Source: Actinopolymorpha pittospori (GTDB lineage: Bacteria; Actinomycetota; Actinomycetes; Propionibacteriales; Actinopolymorphaceae). From it: a DNA stretch of 64,000 nucleotides. The DNA is taken from contig NZ_JADBEM010000001.1 of the NCBI RefSeq assembly GCF_014873875.1, positions 10,044,001-10,108,000 on the forward strand, given 5' to 3'. Position numbers and translations under genes: made by a program. The notes under the pieces are model-generated. The model did no database searches. It had not been told where the DNA came from and saw only the letters and a list, made by a program, of their open reading frames with translations. Shown piece after piece: positions 41,924 to 50,514 of this stretch (position 1 is its first letter; every line of letters begins with the position of its first letter).

Positions 41924-43522
41924 ATGGTCCACGCGGAACGTGAAAGGGAGCGCAAGTTCTCCGTGGACGAGGCGTACGAACCACCTGATCTGAGTGACCT
42001 GGTGCGCGTCCGGGCAGACGGCACCGACGTGCTCGTTACCACCTACTTCGACACCCCGGACCTGCGGTTGTGGCGGCAGGGCGCGGTGCTTCGCCGCCGG
42101 ACCGGAGGTCCGGACGCGGGGTGGCACCTGAAGCTGGCGGTGCTTCCGGCCGAGGAGGGACCGGCGGGTATGCGGGTACGCGACGAGATCAGGTTCCCGC
42201 CCTCGGCCGACGAAACCGCCGACACCCCTCCGGCCGCCCTGCTGGACCTGATCCGCGTGCTGCTGGCCGACCAGGAGGTCGGTCCGCACGGCTGCCTTCG
42301 CACCGAGCGGACGCGGAGCACGCTCCTGCGGCCGGACGGAACCGAGCTCGCCGAGCTGGCCGACGACCGGGTCACGGTCGAGCCCCGCCCAGGTCCCGGC
42401 ACCGGTCCCACAGGTCCCGGCACAGGTCCGGGCACCACCAGCGCCATGGTCACCCACTTCCGTGAGCTCGAGGTCGAGGACCGTGCCGGTGCCCGCGGGG
42501 CGGCCGAGGTGCTCGACGCGGTGGCGGAGCGGCTGCACTCGGCGGGCGCCGGCAGCGCGGTGGGCTCGAAGGCGACCCGGCTCCTCGGCGATCCACAGGC
42601 GCTCGGGCCGCTCGTCCCACCGGTACCCGAGCTCACCCCCGACTCCCCCGCCCGCTCGGCGGTCCAGGCGTACCTCACCACCTACTTCGGCGCCCTGCGC
42701 CGGGAGGACCTGCGGGTCCGGCTCGACGCCGAGGACTCCGTCCACCAGTTCCGCGTCGCGACCCGCCGGCTCCGCGCCGGGCTCCGCGCGTTCCGGCCGC
42801 TGATCGAGCCGGGTTGGGGCGACGAGCTGAACGCCGAACTGCGCTGGCTCGCGCACACCTTCGCGCCGCTGCGCGACACCGAGGTGCAGCGCGAACGGCT
42901 GCTCGCCCGCGCCGACCGGCTGCCCGACCCCGATCTGGCCGGGCGGGTTCGGGAGTTCCTGGGCCGCCGCCTCGACCGCGAGCTGGCCGATGCGTGGGAC
43001 GCCGCGAACCGGGTGCTGGCGAGCGAGCGCTACCTCGTCCTGCACGAGCGGCTGCGCGCCGCCGCCTGGGCGCCGCGGACGCGCCCAGGACCGCGGGACC
43101 GGTGCGGGGACGTGCTGCCGCCCCTGGCCAACGACGCCTGGCGGCGGCTGGACAAGGCCGCGCGATCCCTGGGCACCAAGCAGCCGGACGCCGTCTGGCA
43201 TCGCGCCCGGATCCGCGCCAAGCGGGCGCGCTACACCGCCGAGGCGTGCGCGCCCGCCCTCGGCAAACCGGCGGCGCGGCTCGCCAAGCGGCTGTCCCAG
43301 CTCACCGACCTGCTCGGCGAACACCAGGACGCCGTGGTCGCGGCCGAGACGCTCACCCGGCTGGCGACCACCGGTAGGGTGCCCGTGCTCACGGCGTACT
43401 GGCTCGGTGTGATGCACGAGCAGGAGCGGGCCGAGGCCGGGCGTGCGCGGGCAGCGTTTCCCGCCGTCTGGGCCGACGTCCGCCGCCCGAAGTTTCGGAA
43501 CTGGCTCACGGAAGGACTCTGA
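41924..43522 (+). CDS. CYTH and CHAD domain protein (polyphosphate-associated)
   Basis: A 532-residue protein. The CYTH domain (about 1-200) opens with the ERERKFSVDE triphosphate-tunnel motif and continues TYFDTPDLRLWRQGAVLRRRTG and WHLKLAV. The CHAD domain (about 225-520) is helical and rich in conserved basic residues: DSVHQFRVATRRLRAGLRAF, LRDTEVQRERLL, HRARIRAKRARYTAEAC. CHAD domains bind polyphosphate, and CYTH domains act on triphosphates or long polyphosphate. ATG 41924 begins directly before the motif. Proline/Gly-Thr repeats at about 155-165 form a linker. Placement right after ppk1 supports a polyphosphate role. Confidence 0.93.
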   Translation: MVHAERERERKFSVDEAYEPPDLSDLVRVRADGTDVLVTTYFDTPDLRLWRQGAVLRRRTGGPDAGWHLKLAVLPAEEGPAGMRVRDEIRFPPSADETADTPPAALLDLIRVLLADQEVGPHGCLRTERTRSTLLRPDGTELAELADDRVTVEPRPGPGTGPTGPGTGPGTTSAMVTHFRELEVEDRAGARGAAEVLDAVAERLHSAGAGSAVGSKATRLLGDPQALGPLVPPVPELTPDSPARSAVQAYLTTYFGALRREDLRVRLDAEDSVHQFRVATRRLRAGLRAFRPLIEPGWGDELNAELRWLAHTFAPLRDTEVQRERLLARADRLPDPDLAGRVREFLGRRLDRELADAWDAANRVLASERYLVLHERLRAAAWAPRTRPGPRDRCGDVLPPLANDAWRRLDKAARSLGTKQPDAVWHRARIRAKRARYTAEACAPALGKPAARLAKRLSQLTDLLGEHQDAVVAAETLTRLATTGRVPVLTAYWLGVMHEQERAEAGRARAAFPAVWADVRRPKFRNWLTEGL

Positions 43523-43525
43523 CGC

Positions 43526-44428
43526 GTGGCCCGCGGACAGGCACGGCACACCCGATCCGTCGTCGAAGCCGCCGGGGCCGTCGTGTGGAGACCGTCCGCG
43601 CACGACCGGGCAGAGGTCCTGCTCGTGCACCGACCGAAGTACGACGACTGGTCCTTTCCCAAGGGCAAACTGCTGCCCGGCGAGCGGGCCCCGGTGGCGG
43701 CGATCCGCGAGGTGGCCGAGGAGACCGGCATTCGGATCAGGCTCGGCCCTCCCCTTCCCACCATCCGGTATCCCCTGACCAGCGGCGCGTCCAAGGTGGT
43801 GCGGTACTGGTCGGCGGTCCCGGCGGGCGGCGCCTTGGAGGAGGCGGACTTCGTACCCAACCACGAGGTGGACCAGCGGGCGTGGTTCCGGCTCACCGAG
43901 GCGGCCCGGCAGCTCACCCACGCCCGGGACCGGTCGCTGCTCCCGACTCTGGTGCCGACGCCGACCCGGGCGCTGGTCCTGCTCCGGCACGCGGGAGCGA
44001 TCGCGCGGGCGGAGTGGCCGGGAGACGACCTCGACCGTCCCCTGACCGAGGACGGCACCGCGCAGGCCCGGCGGCTGGTCGAGCTCCTGGCGGCGTACGG
44101 CATCGGTCGGGTCGTCTCCTCCCCGGCCCGCCGGTGCGTGGACACCGTGTTGCCGTACGCGACGGCGCACGGCCTGGAGATCGAGCTCGAACCCGCCTTC
44201 GCCGAGGGCGTCGACCCCGGCCTGGTGCGCGAGCACGGGCTGCGGCTGCTGGACTCACCGGAGCCGGTACTACTGTGTGGCCACCGCCCGACGTTGCCCG
44301 AGGTGTTCGGAGCCGTTGGGGTGACGTCCATGCCGCTGCAACCGGCCGAAGTCGCCGTCCTGCACCTGAGTGACCGAAGGTCAGTGGCGATCGAACGTCA
44401 CCCATCCGGTACGACTGGCAATGAGTGA
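43526..44428 (+). CDS. Nudix hydrolase / histidine phosphatase fusion (MutT1-like)
   Basis: A 300-residue protein. The N-terminal Nudix domain has the box GKLLPGERAPVAAIREVAEETGI (about 50-72). The C-terminal histidine-phosphatase domain begins LVLLRHAGA (RHG-type motif, His about 155) and has RPLTEDGTAQARRL, VSSPARRCVDTV and LLCGHRPTLPEV. Mycobacterial MutT1 shares this two-domain form and degrades 8-oxo-dGTP and diadenosine polyphosphates. The start is GTG 43526, three bases after the CYTH-CHAD stop, with AAGGA before it. It is probably cotranscribed with ppk1. Substrate choice is inferred from the architecture. Confidence 0.92.
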   Translation: MARGQARHTRSVVEAAGAVVWRPSAHDRAEVLLVHRPKYDDWSFPKGKLLPGERAPVAAIREVAEETGIRIRLGPPLPTIRYPLTSGASKVVRYWSAVPAGGALEEADFVPNHEVDQRAWFRLTEAARQLTHARDRSLLPTLVPTPTRALVLLRHAGAIARAEWPGDDLDRPLTEDGTAQARRLVELLAAYGIGRVVSSPARRCVDTVLPYATAHGLEIELEPAFAEGVDPGLVREHGLRLLDSPEPVLLCGHRPTLPEVFGAVGVTSMPLQPAEVAVLHLSDRRSVAIERHPSGTTGNE

Positions 44429-44549
44429 GTCGCCGTCACGGTGGGTATTCATAACAGGGGTTCAATCCCTGACTAAATGACACAGAGCGCACGTGTTCAC
44501 GTGACGTCCGCCACGTCGTCGCACATCCTTAGCAGTCTCGCCTATCGAC

Positions 44550-44571
44550 GTTCACCCCTCGTTCACGCGAG
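44550..44571 (+). promoter_or_regulatory. PHO box upstream of pstSCAB
   Basis: Two adjacent 11-nt direct repeats, GTTCACCCCTC (44550-44560) and GTTCACGCGAG (44561-44571), match the PhoP-binding unit of Streptomyces pst promoters. They lie about 80 bases before the PstS start. Confidence 0.75.
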
Positions 44572-44648
44572 CCCCCGCGCTGCGTCACCTGGCCTACCTA
44601 CGGTCCGTGGTGACAAGTCATTCATTGGACTCGAAGGGCAAGGAAAAC

Positions 44649-45779
44649 GTGAACCACACACGGTTCGCCGCACTCGCGGCTGCGGCTTTGGGTGGTGCGC
44701 TGCTGCTCGCAAACTGTGGCAGCGACCCCGCGCCGGCTACCGAAGACACTGCGGGCGGCAGCGGCGCGCAGCCGACGCCCAGCGAGTCGTGCCCCTCGGG
44801 CACGGTCAACGCCGAAGGCTCTTCCGCTCAGAAGAACGCGATCGAAGAGGCCATCGCCGCCTACCAGGCGGAGTGCCCGGACGTGACCATCAACTACAAC
44901 CCCACCGGTTCCGGCGCTGGCATCAAGCAGTTCAACGCCGCCCAAGTGGACTTCGCCGGATCTGACTCCGCGCTCAAGACCGAGGCGGACAGCGGCAAGA
45001 GCGAGGCCGAGGCCGCCAAGGAGCGCTGCGGCGGCAACGAGGCGTGGGACATCCCGATGGTCGTCGGCCCGATCGCCGTCGCCTACAACGTGGCCGGTGT
45101 CGACGGACTCGTGCTCGACGGCCCCACCACCGCCAAGATCTTCAACGGCACCATCAAGACCTGGAACGACCAGGCGATCGCCAAGCTCAACCCCGGCGTG
45201 ACGCTGCCGTCCGACAAGATCGCCGTGTTCTACCGGTCGGACGAGTCCGGTACGACCGAGAACTTCATGAAGTACCTCCAGGCCGCCTCCGCCGGCGCCT
45301 GGAAGACCGAGCCTTCCAAGACCTGGGAAGGTGCCGGCTCCGGCAAGACCAAGTCCGACGGTGTGGCCGAGGGTGTCAAGTCGACCCCCAACTCCATCAC
45401 CTACGTCGAGTGGTCCTACGCGCGTGACAACAAGCTCGCGATGGCCAAGGTCGACACCGGCAGCGGCACCCCGGTCGAGCTGACCGGTGAGTCCGCTGGC
45501 CAGGCGGTCGCCGCCGCCAAGCCGGACGGCACGGGCAACGACCTGCGTCTCAGCCTCGACTACGCGACGAAGGCCGACGGGGCCTACCCGATCGTCCTCG
45601 TCACCTACGAGGTCGTCTGCTCCAAGGGTCTCGACGCCTCGAAGACCGAACTGGTGAAGGGCTTCCTGACCAGCTTCGCGAGCCAGAAGACGCAGGACTC
45701 GCTCCAGGAGATCGGCTACGCGCCCCTGCCTGCCGAGGTGCGCACGAAGGTCGATGCCGCGATCAAGGCGATCAGCTGA
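44649..45779 (+). CDS. pstS: Phosphate ABC transporter substrate-binding lipoprotein PstS
   Basis: A 376-residue lipoprotein. A signal peptide ends in the lipobox LLLANC with Cys near residue 23, followed by a Thr/Ser/Pro linker. The phosphate-binding domain has NAEGSSAQKNAIEEAIAAYQ, NYNPTGSGAGIKQF, DFAGSDSAL, FYRSDESGTTENFMKYL and the TYVEWSYA strand. It captures phosphate outside the membrane for PstCAB. GTG 44649 was chosen (AAGGA 5 bases upstream) because the signal peptide starts there. The open frame from 44607 adds 14 residues. Tandem PHO repeats upstream predict induction by phosphate starvation. Confidence 0.95.
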   Translation: MNHTRFAALAAAALGGALLLANCGSDPAPATEDTAGGSGAQPTPSESCPSGTVNAEGSSAQKNAIEEAIAAYQAECPDVTINYNPTGSGAGIKQFNAAQVDFAGSDSALKTEADSGKSEAEAAKERCGGNEAWDIPMVVGPIAVAYNVAGVDGLVLDGPTTAKIFNGTIKTWNDQAIAKLNPGVTLPSDKIAVFYRSDESGTTENFMKYLQAASAGAWKTEPSKTWEGAGSGKTKSDGVAEGVKSTPNSITYVEWSYARDNKLAMAKVDTGSGTPVELTGESAGQAVAAAKPDGTGNDLRLSLDYATKADGAYPIVLVTYEVVCSKGLDASKTELVKGFLTSFASQKTQDSLQEIGYAPLPAEVRTKVDAAIKAIS

Positions 45780-45786
45780 CCACCTG

Positions 45787-46776
45787 ATGGCCCAAACCAG
45801 TTCTCGTCAAGAACTCCTTGACCGTCGACCCCAGGAACTCGACCTGGGGTCGACGGGCAAAGGCGGCGACCGCATCTTCGGCGGGCTCGCCAAGGGCTCA
45901 GGCCTGCTCGTCATCGCCCTCGTCGTCTTCGTGGGCGCCTTCCTGCTCTGGCTGGCGGTGCCGGCCCTGCAGAGCAACCAGGCCAACTTCCTCCTGTCCC
46001 GGGACTGGCTGCCCGGGCTGAACCCGCCGCGGTTCGGTATCGCCGCCCTGCTGTGGACGACAGTCCTCGCCTCGGCGTTCGCGTTGCTGCTGGCCGTTCC
46101 GGTCGCCATCGGGGTCGCGCTCTTCCTCACGCACTACGCCCCGCCCCGGCTGACGCGGCCGATCACCTACATCGTCGACCTGCTGGCCGCCGTTCCCTCG
46201 ATCATCTTCGGCATCTGGGGCATCAAGGAGCTCGCACCCAAGCTCGGCCCCGTGGGGCGGTGGCTGTCCGAGCACAACCTCGGGATCCCGCTGCTCAAGC
46301 CGGGCCTGGTGGACAACGGCACGATCTTCGTCGCCGGCGTCGTCCTCGCGATCATGATCATGCCGATCATCGCGGCGTTCACCCGCGAGGTGTTCGCCCA
46401 GACGCCGCGTGAGCACCAGGAAGCCGCGCTCGCCCTCGGCGCCACGAAGTGGGAAGTGATCCGGCTGACGGTGCTGCCGTACGGCCGTTCCGGCATGGTC
46501 AGCGCGGCGATGCTCGGCCTCGGTCGGGCGCTCGGCGAGACCATCGCCATCATGATCATCCTGTCCACGCCGACGCCGGGCGCACCCTTCTCGGCCAGCC
46601 TGTTCGCGGGCGGTGAGACGTTCGCCAGCAAGATCGCCAACAACGCGGCGGAGTTCGACTCGCCGACCAAGACCGGTGCCTACATCGCCGCCGGAATGGT
46701 GCTCTTCGTCCTGACGTTCGCCGTCAACGCGCTGGCCCGGCTCATCCTCCACCAGACCGGAAGGAAGCAACGGTGA
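45787..46776 (+). CDS. pstC: Phosphate ABC transporter permease PstC
   Basis: A 329-residue permease with six main membrane helices plus an N-terminal cytoplasmic segment. The ABC-permease EAA loop is REHQEAALALGATKWEVIRLTVLPYGRSG. Typical PstC features are LLAAVPSIIFGIWGI and GRALGETIAIMIIL. It pairs with PstA to form the phosphate channel. ATG 45787 begins 7 bases after the pstS stop, and its stop overlaps pstA by four bases, so the genes are one operon. Confidence 0.95.
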   Translation: MAQTSSRQELLDRRPQELDLGSTGKGGDRIFGGLAKGSGLLVIALVVFVGAFLLWLAVPALQSNQANFLLSRDWLPGLNPPRFGIAALLWTTVLASAFALLLAVPVAIGVALFLTHYAPPRLTRPITYIVDLLAAVPSIIFGIWGIKELAPKLGPVGRWLSEHNLGIPLLKPGLVDNGTIFVAGVVLAIMIMPIIAAFTREVFAQTPREHQEAALALGATKWEVIRLTVLPYGRSGMVSAAMLGLGRALGETIAIMIILSTPTPGAPFSASLFAGGETFASKIANNAAEFDSPTKTGAYIAAGMVLFVLTFAVNALARLILHQTGRKQR

Positions 46777-47687
46777 GCACGCTCACCCGGCCACAGTCAG
46801 GTCCCGGCCTTCCGGTCGACCTCACCGGTGGCCGGTCCACCGGCCGCGGCGCCCGCAACATCCTCGCCACGGTGATCATCGTCTGCTGCTTCCTGCTGGC
46901 GCTGGTCCCCCTGGTGTGGATCCTGTGGACCGTCGTCTCCAAGGGCTACTCGCAGTTGATCGACGCGAGTTGGTGGAACGAGTCCCAGCGCGGAATCACC
47001 ACGCGGAACGCCGGCGGTGGCGCCTACCACGCGATCGTCGGCTCCCTCATCACGGCGCTGTGCTGTGCGGTGATCTCGGTGCCGATCGGCGTGATGGGCG
47101 CGGTCTATCTGGTGGAGTACGGCGGTCGCGGCCCGATCGCCCGCGCGGTCAGCTTCATGGTCGACATCCTCACCGGTGTCCCCTCCATCGTCGCCGCGTT
47201 GTTCGTCTACGCGCTGTGGGTGACGCTCCTCGGCTTCGAACGCGTCGGCTTCGCGGTGGCGCTGTCGCTGGTGCTGTTGATGGTGCCGACCGTGCTGCGT
47301 CTCACCGAGGAGGTCCTCCGGCTGGTCCCGAACGAACTACGCGAGGCGTCGTTCGCGCTCGGCATCCCCCGCTGGAAGACGATCCTTCGCATCGTGGTGC
47401 CCACGGCCTTCAGCGGCATCGTGACCGGCGTGATGCTCGGCCTCGCCCGGATCATGGGTGAGACCGCGCCGTTGCTCATCCTCGGCCCCTACACGAAGGG
47501 GATCAACCTCAACCCCTTCTCGGGCAACATGGCCGCACTGCCGACCATGATCAACCAGGACCGTACGGAGTCGTTGCAGCCGGCAGTCGACCGCACCTGG
47601 GCCGCTGCGCTCACCCTGGTGCTGCTGGTCCTTCTGCTCAACCTCATCGCGCGGGCCATCGCCCGTTTCAGCGCCGTACGCAAGTAG
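46773..47687 (+). CDS. pstA: Phosphate ABC transporter permease PstA
   Basis: A 304-residue permease with six predicted helices. The EAA loop is LREASFALGIPRWKTILRIVVPTAFSG. DILTGVPSIVAALFVYAL and RIMGETAPLLILG are characteristic of PstA. GTG 46773 overlaps the pstC stop (GTGA). The C-terminal half holds the SLQPAVDRTWAAALTLVLLVLLLNLIA segment. It works with PstC, PstB and PstS in high-affinity phosphate uptake. Confidence 0.95.
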   Translation: MSTLTRPQSGPGLPVDLTGGRSTGRGARNILATVIIVCCFLLALVPLVWILWTVVSKGYSQLIDASWWNESQRGITTRNAGGGAYHAIVGSLITALCCAVISVPIGVMGAVYLVEYGGRGPIARAVSFMVDILTGVPSIVAALFVYALWVTLLGFERVGFAVALSLVLLMVPTVLRLTEEVLRLVPNELREASFALGIPRWKTILRIVVPTAFSGIVTGVMLGLARIMGETAPLLILGPYTKGINLNPFSGNMAALPTMINQDRTESLQPAVDRTWAAALTLVLLVLLLNLIARAIARFSAVRK

Positions 47688-47709
47688 GAACGGAACAGAG
47701 GAAGACACC

Positions 47710-48486
47710 ATGGCCAAAAGGATCGAGGTCTCCGATCTCGACATCTACTACGGCGCGTTCAAGGCGGTCGAAGGCGTCAACATGACCGTGGAGCCGCGCA
47801 ACGTGACGGCGTTCATCGGTCCGTCCGGGTGTGGCAAGTCGACGATGCTCCGCACGCTGAACCGGATGCACGAGGTGATCCCGGGCGCTCGCGTCGACGG
47901 CAAGGTGATGCTCGACGACCAGGACCTCTACAGCTCCGACGTCGACCCGGTGGCCGTCCGCCGCGTCGTCGGCATGGTCTTCCAGCGGCCGAACCCGTTC
48001 CCCACGATGTCGATCTACGACAACGTGGCGTCCGGACTGAAGCTGAACGGCGTCCGCCAGCGAGGCGTGCTGGACACGGCCGTCGAGCGTTCCCTGCAGG
48101 GCGCGAACCTCTGGAACGAGGTCAAGGACAGGCTGAACAAGCCGGGCGGCTCGCTGTCTGGTGGTCAGCAGCAGCGCCTGTGCATCGCCCGGGCGATCGC
48201 GGTCGAGCCGCAGGTGCTCCTGATGGACGAGCCCTGCTCGGCCCTCGACCCGATCTCCACCCTCGCGATCGAGGACCTCATCTCGGAGTTGAAGGAGCAG
48301 TTCACGATCGTCATCGTGACGCACAACATGCAGCAGGCGGCGCGGGTCTCCGACGCCACCGCCTTCTTCAACCTGGCCGGCCAGGGCAAGCCCGGCAAGC
48401 TGATCGAGATGGACAGCACCCAGAAGATCTTCTCCAACCCTACGGAGAAGGCGACCGAGGCCTACATCACCGGCCGCTTCGGCTAG
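47710..48486 (+). CDS. pstB: Phosphate ABC transporter ATP-binding protein PstB
   Basis: A 258-residue ABC ATPase with Walker A GPSGCGKST (about 37-45), Q-loop VFQRPNPFPTMSIYDNV, signature LSGGQQQRLCIARAIA and Walker B VLLMDEPCSALDPIS, then H-loop VTHNMQQAARVSD. The QRPNPFP and DEPCSALDPIS sequences are diagnostic of PstB. AGAGGAAG precedes ATG 47710, 22 bases after pstA. No phoU gene follows, unlike the common proteobacterial arrangement. The DUF47 gene nearby is a PhoU-like relative serving Pit. Confidence 0.96.
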   Translation: MAKRIEVSDLDIYYGAFKAVEGVNMTVEPRNVTAFIGPSGCGKSTMLRTLNRMHEVIPGARVDGKVMLDDQDLYSSDVDPVAVRRVVGMVFQRPNPFPTMSIYDNVASGLKLNGVRQRGVLDTAVERSLQGANLWNEVKDRLNKPGGSLSGGQQQRLCIARAIAVEPQVLLMDEPCSALDPISTLAIEDLISELKEQFTIVIVTHNMQQAARVSDATAFFNLAGQGKPGKLIEMDSTQKIFSNPTEKATEAYITGRFG

Positions 48487-48529
48487 GTCGACACGGCCTG
48501 GGTCCATCCTGGTCCTTCGGACCCGGCGT

Positions 48530-48575
48530 CAGACGAGCGGCGTCCCGCGGCACATGCGGGGGCGCCGCTCGTCTG
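48530..48575 (+). terminator. Terminator hairpin after pstB
   Basis: A 13-bp stem (cagacgagcggcg / cgccgctcgtctg) with an inner cccgc/gcggg pairing begins 44 bases past the pstB stop. Confidence 0.85.
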
Positions 48576-48601
48576 CGTTCACCGACGTTCACGGCCAGGT
48601 G

Positions 48602-48740
48602 CGACGACAACGCCGCCAGCGTGGACGCGGGGCGCCGCACCGAAGCGGCGCATCCGCGCCGCGATGGCAAGGCGGAGGAGAAGCCAAGAGCGGCGTCCTC
48701 TTGGCGACGACGACAACGCCGCCAGCGTGGATGCGGGGCG
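48602..48740. repeat. Pair of 33-bp direct repeats between pstB and pit
   Basis: Positions 48602-48634 and 48708-48740 match at 32 of 33 bases (one c/t change). They share a core cgacgacaacgccgccagcg and are separated by 73 bp. They fill the gap between convergent pstB and pit. No gene lies here. Confidence 0.85.
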
Positions 48741-48752
48741 TCGCGCCTGCCC

Positions 48753-49748
48753 TTAGGGGAGGAAGAGGCGGGCGAATGTGTAGACGAGCCCCGCGACGAT
48801 GGCCGCCGCCGGGATGGTGAGCACCCAGGCCACCAGGATGTTGCCGGCGACACCCCAGCGCACCGCGGACATCCGCCGGGTCGCGCCGACCCCCATGATG
48901 GCGGCGCTGACGGTGTGGGTGGTGGACACCGGAGCGTGGAACCCGATGGCCATGACGTAGAGCACGGCGGAGGCGGTGGTGTCGGCGGCGATACCGCGAG
49001 CGGGGTCGAGCTTGATCACTCGGCGGCCGAGGGTCCGCATGATCCGCCAGCCACCGGAGTAGGTGCCGAGGGCGATGGCGCCGGCCGCGGCCACCTTGAC
49101 CCACAGCGGCACATCGCTCCCGGTGTGCAGGCCGGCGGTGACGAGCGCCAGCACGATGACACCCATCGTCTTCTGCGCGTCCTGCAGGCCGTGGCCGAAC
49201 GCCATCGCCGCGGCGGAGACCGACTGGCCGGCCCGGAACCCGCGATTGGCTCGTCCAGGGTGGGCTTTCCGGAAGATCCAGAGCAAACCGATCATGACGG
49301 CGTAGGCGAGACCGAACCCGATCAGCGGCGAGAGGATCATCGGGATGACGACCTTCTCGAGGATCGTCGCCCAGTGCACCGACATGGACGCGGCGAGACC
49401 GGCACCGATCAGCCCGCCGATCAGGGCATGGGACGACGAGGACGGTAGGCCGAGCCACCAGGTCAGGAGGTTCCAGCTGATCGCGCCGACCAGTCCGGAC
49501 AGGACGACGGTCATGCCGTGCACGTTCGCCGTCGGTGTGATGATCCCGCTACCGATGGTGCTCGCGACGCCCTCGGAGATGAGCGCGCCGGCGAGGTTCA
49601 TGACTGCGGCGAGCAGCAACGCGGTCCGCGGGGTCAGGGCGCGCGTGGAGACCGACGTCGCGATCGCGTTGGCCGCGTCGTGGAAGCCGTTGGTGTAGTC
49701 GAAGGCGAGGGCGATCAGGACGACCGCCGCGACGAGTGCGAGCTCCAT
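48753..49748 (-). CDS. pit: Low-affinity inorganic phosphate transporter, Pit family
   Basis: A 331-residue membrane transporter with about ten helices. The N-terminal GFHDAANAIATSVSTRALTPRTALLLAA and an internal GFHAPVSTTHTVSAAIMGVGATRR repeat are the two PD001131-type signatures of Pit carriers. It carries metal-phosphate with protons. The start is ATG 49748. The DUF47 gene lies upstream in the same direction 44 bases away, the usual Pit-DUF47 pair. It is the constitutive counterpart to the starvation-type PstSCAB encoded opposite. Confidence 0.94.
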   Translation of the reverse strand: MELALVAAVVLIALAFDYTNGFHDAANAIATSVSTRALTPRTALLLAAVMNLAGALISEGVASTIGSGIITPTANVHGMTVVLSGLVGAISWNLLTWWLGLPSSSSHALIGGLIGAGLAASMSVHWATILEKVVIPMILSPLIGFGLAYAVMIGLLWIFRKAHPGRANRGFRAGQSVSAAAMAFGHGLQDAQKTMGVIVLALVTAGLHTGSDVPLWVKVAAAGAIALGTYSGGWRIMRTLGRRVIKLDPARGIAADTTASAVLYVMAIGFHAPVSTTHTVSAAIMGVGATRRMSAVRWGVAGNILVAWVLTIPAAAIVAGLVYTFARLFLP

Positions 49749-49792
49749 CTATCCTCCAGATCCCTGGCGGGAGCCCGCGCGGACCGACGTAC

Positions 49793-50410
49793 TCACGACT
49801 CCTTGACCGCGATCTGTTCGACCGTGTTGGCGACCTTCTCGAAGGCGTCGATGGCGAGCTCGAGTTGCTCGATGACGTCCTTCAGCTTGAGCACGGTGAG
49901 GGCGTCGTAGGCGCCGCTGAAAAGTTTGGCGAGCATCTGCCGGTGGGTCTGGTCGCCGAGGTTCTCGAGCCGGTTGATCTCGATCCAGTACTCGTCCAGG
50001 TCACGCATGGAGCGCAGCCTGGGCATCGCCTCCGCGGTGAGCTGGGCGGCGCGTTGGAGGACCTCGACCTGCTGTTCGGTCCCCTCGGGGAGGACGTCGA
50101 GACCGTAGAGGCTGATCATGTCGACCGCCGCCTCCATGTAGTCCATGACGTCGTCGAGGCCGGCGGCCAGTCGGTAGATGTCCTCGCGGTCGAACGGCGT
50201 GACGAACGTGGAGTTGACGCGCCGGATGATCTCGTGGGTGGCCTCGTCGGCCCTGTGCTCGGCGTCCTTCATCAGGCGCGCGGTAGCCGTCTTGTCACTG
50301 TCGATGACGAGGAGGTCCGCGAGCAGGTTCGCGCCCTCCACCAGCACGCTGGCGGATTTGGCGAAGAGATCGTAGAACGTCGTGTCTGCCGGAGTGAGAC
50401 GGAAGCGCAC
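49793..50410 (-). CDS. DUF47 PhoU-like accessory protein of Pit
   Basis: A 205-residue all-helical protein of the PhoU/DUF47 family: YDLFAKSASVLVEGANLLADLLV, EHRADEATHEIIRRVNSTFVTPFDREDIYRLAAGLDDVMDYMEA, then ENLGDQTHRQMLAKLF. The E/DxxxD clusters bind metals in relatives. Such proteins regulate or are required for the neighbouring Pit carrier. The start is GTG 50410 behind AGGAG. It is transcribed together with pit. Confidence 0.93.
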   Translation of the reverse strand: MRFRLTPADTTFYDLFAKSASVLVEGANLLADLLVIDSDKTATARLMKDAEHRADEATHEIIRRVNSTFVTPFDREDIYRLAAGLDDVMDYMEAAVDMISLYGLDVLPEGTEQQVEVLQRAAQLTAEAMPRLRSMRDLDEYWIEINRLENLGDQTHRQMLAKLFSGAYDALTVLKLKDVIEQLELAIDAFEKVANTVEQIAVKES

Positions 50411-50475
50411 GGCGAAAACTCCTGTCGAACGTTACCTGTCTGCGAGCAGGCCAGGGCAATGCTAAGGCGTGGACA

Positions 50476-50496
50476 TGACGCCGGCTCCCGGCGTCA
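50476..50496 (-). terminator. Terminator hairpin after the DUF202 pair
   Basis: TGACGCCGG-ctc-CCGGCGTCA is a perfect 9-bp stem with a 3-nt loop, 18 bases beyond the stop of the minus-strand DUF202 gene. A second smaller inverted repeat (ccaccgt/acggtgg) overlaps the stop. Confidence 0.7.
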
Positions 50497-50514
50497 CTCC
50501 ACCGTCGCCTGGAG

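Noticed and set aside
44457..44473. CAGGG-GTTCAAT-CCCTG resembles a tRNA T-arm
   Set aside because: No matching acceptor stem, D-arm or anticodon arm can be drawn in the 80 bases on either side. It is probably part of the pst upstream region.
48576..48597. GTTCAC pair resembling a PHO box
   Set aside because: The two units are 10, not 11, bases apart and lie between convergent genes with no start downstream.
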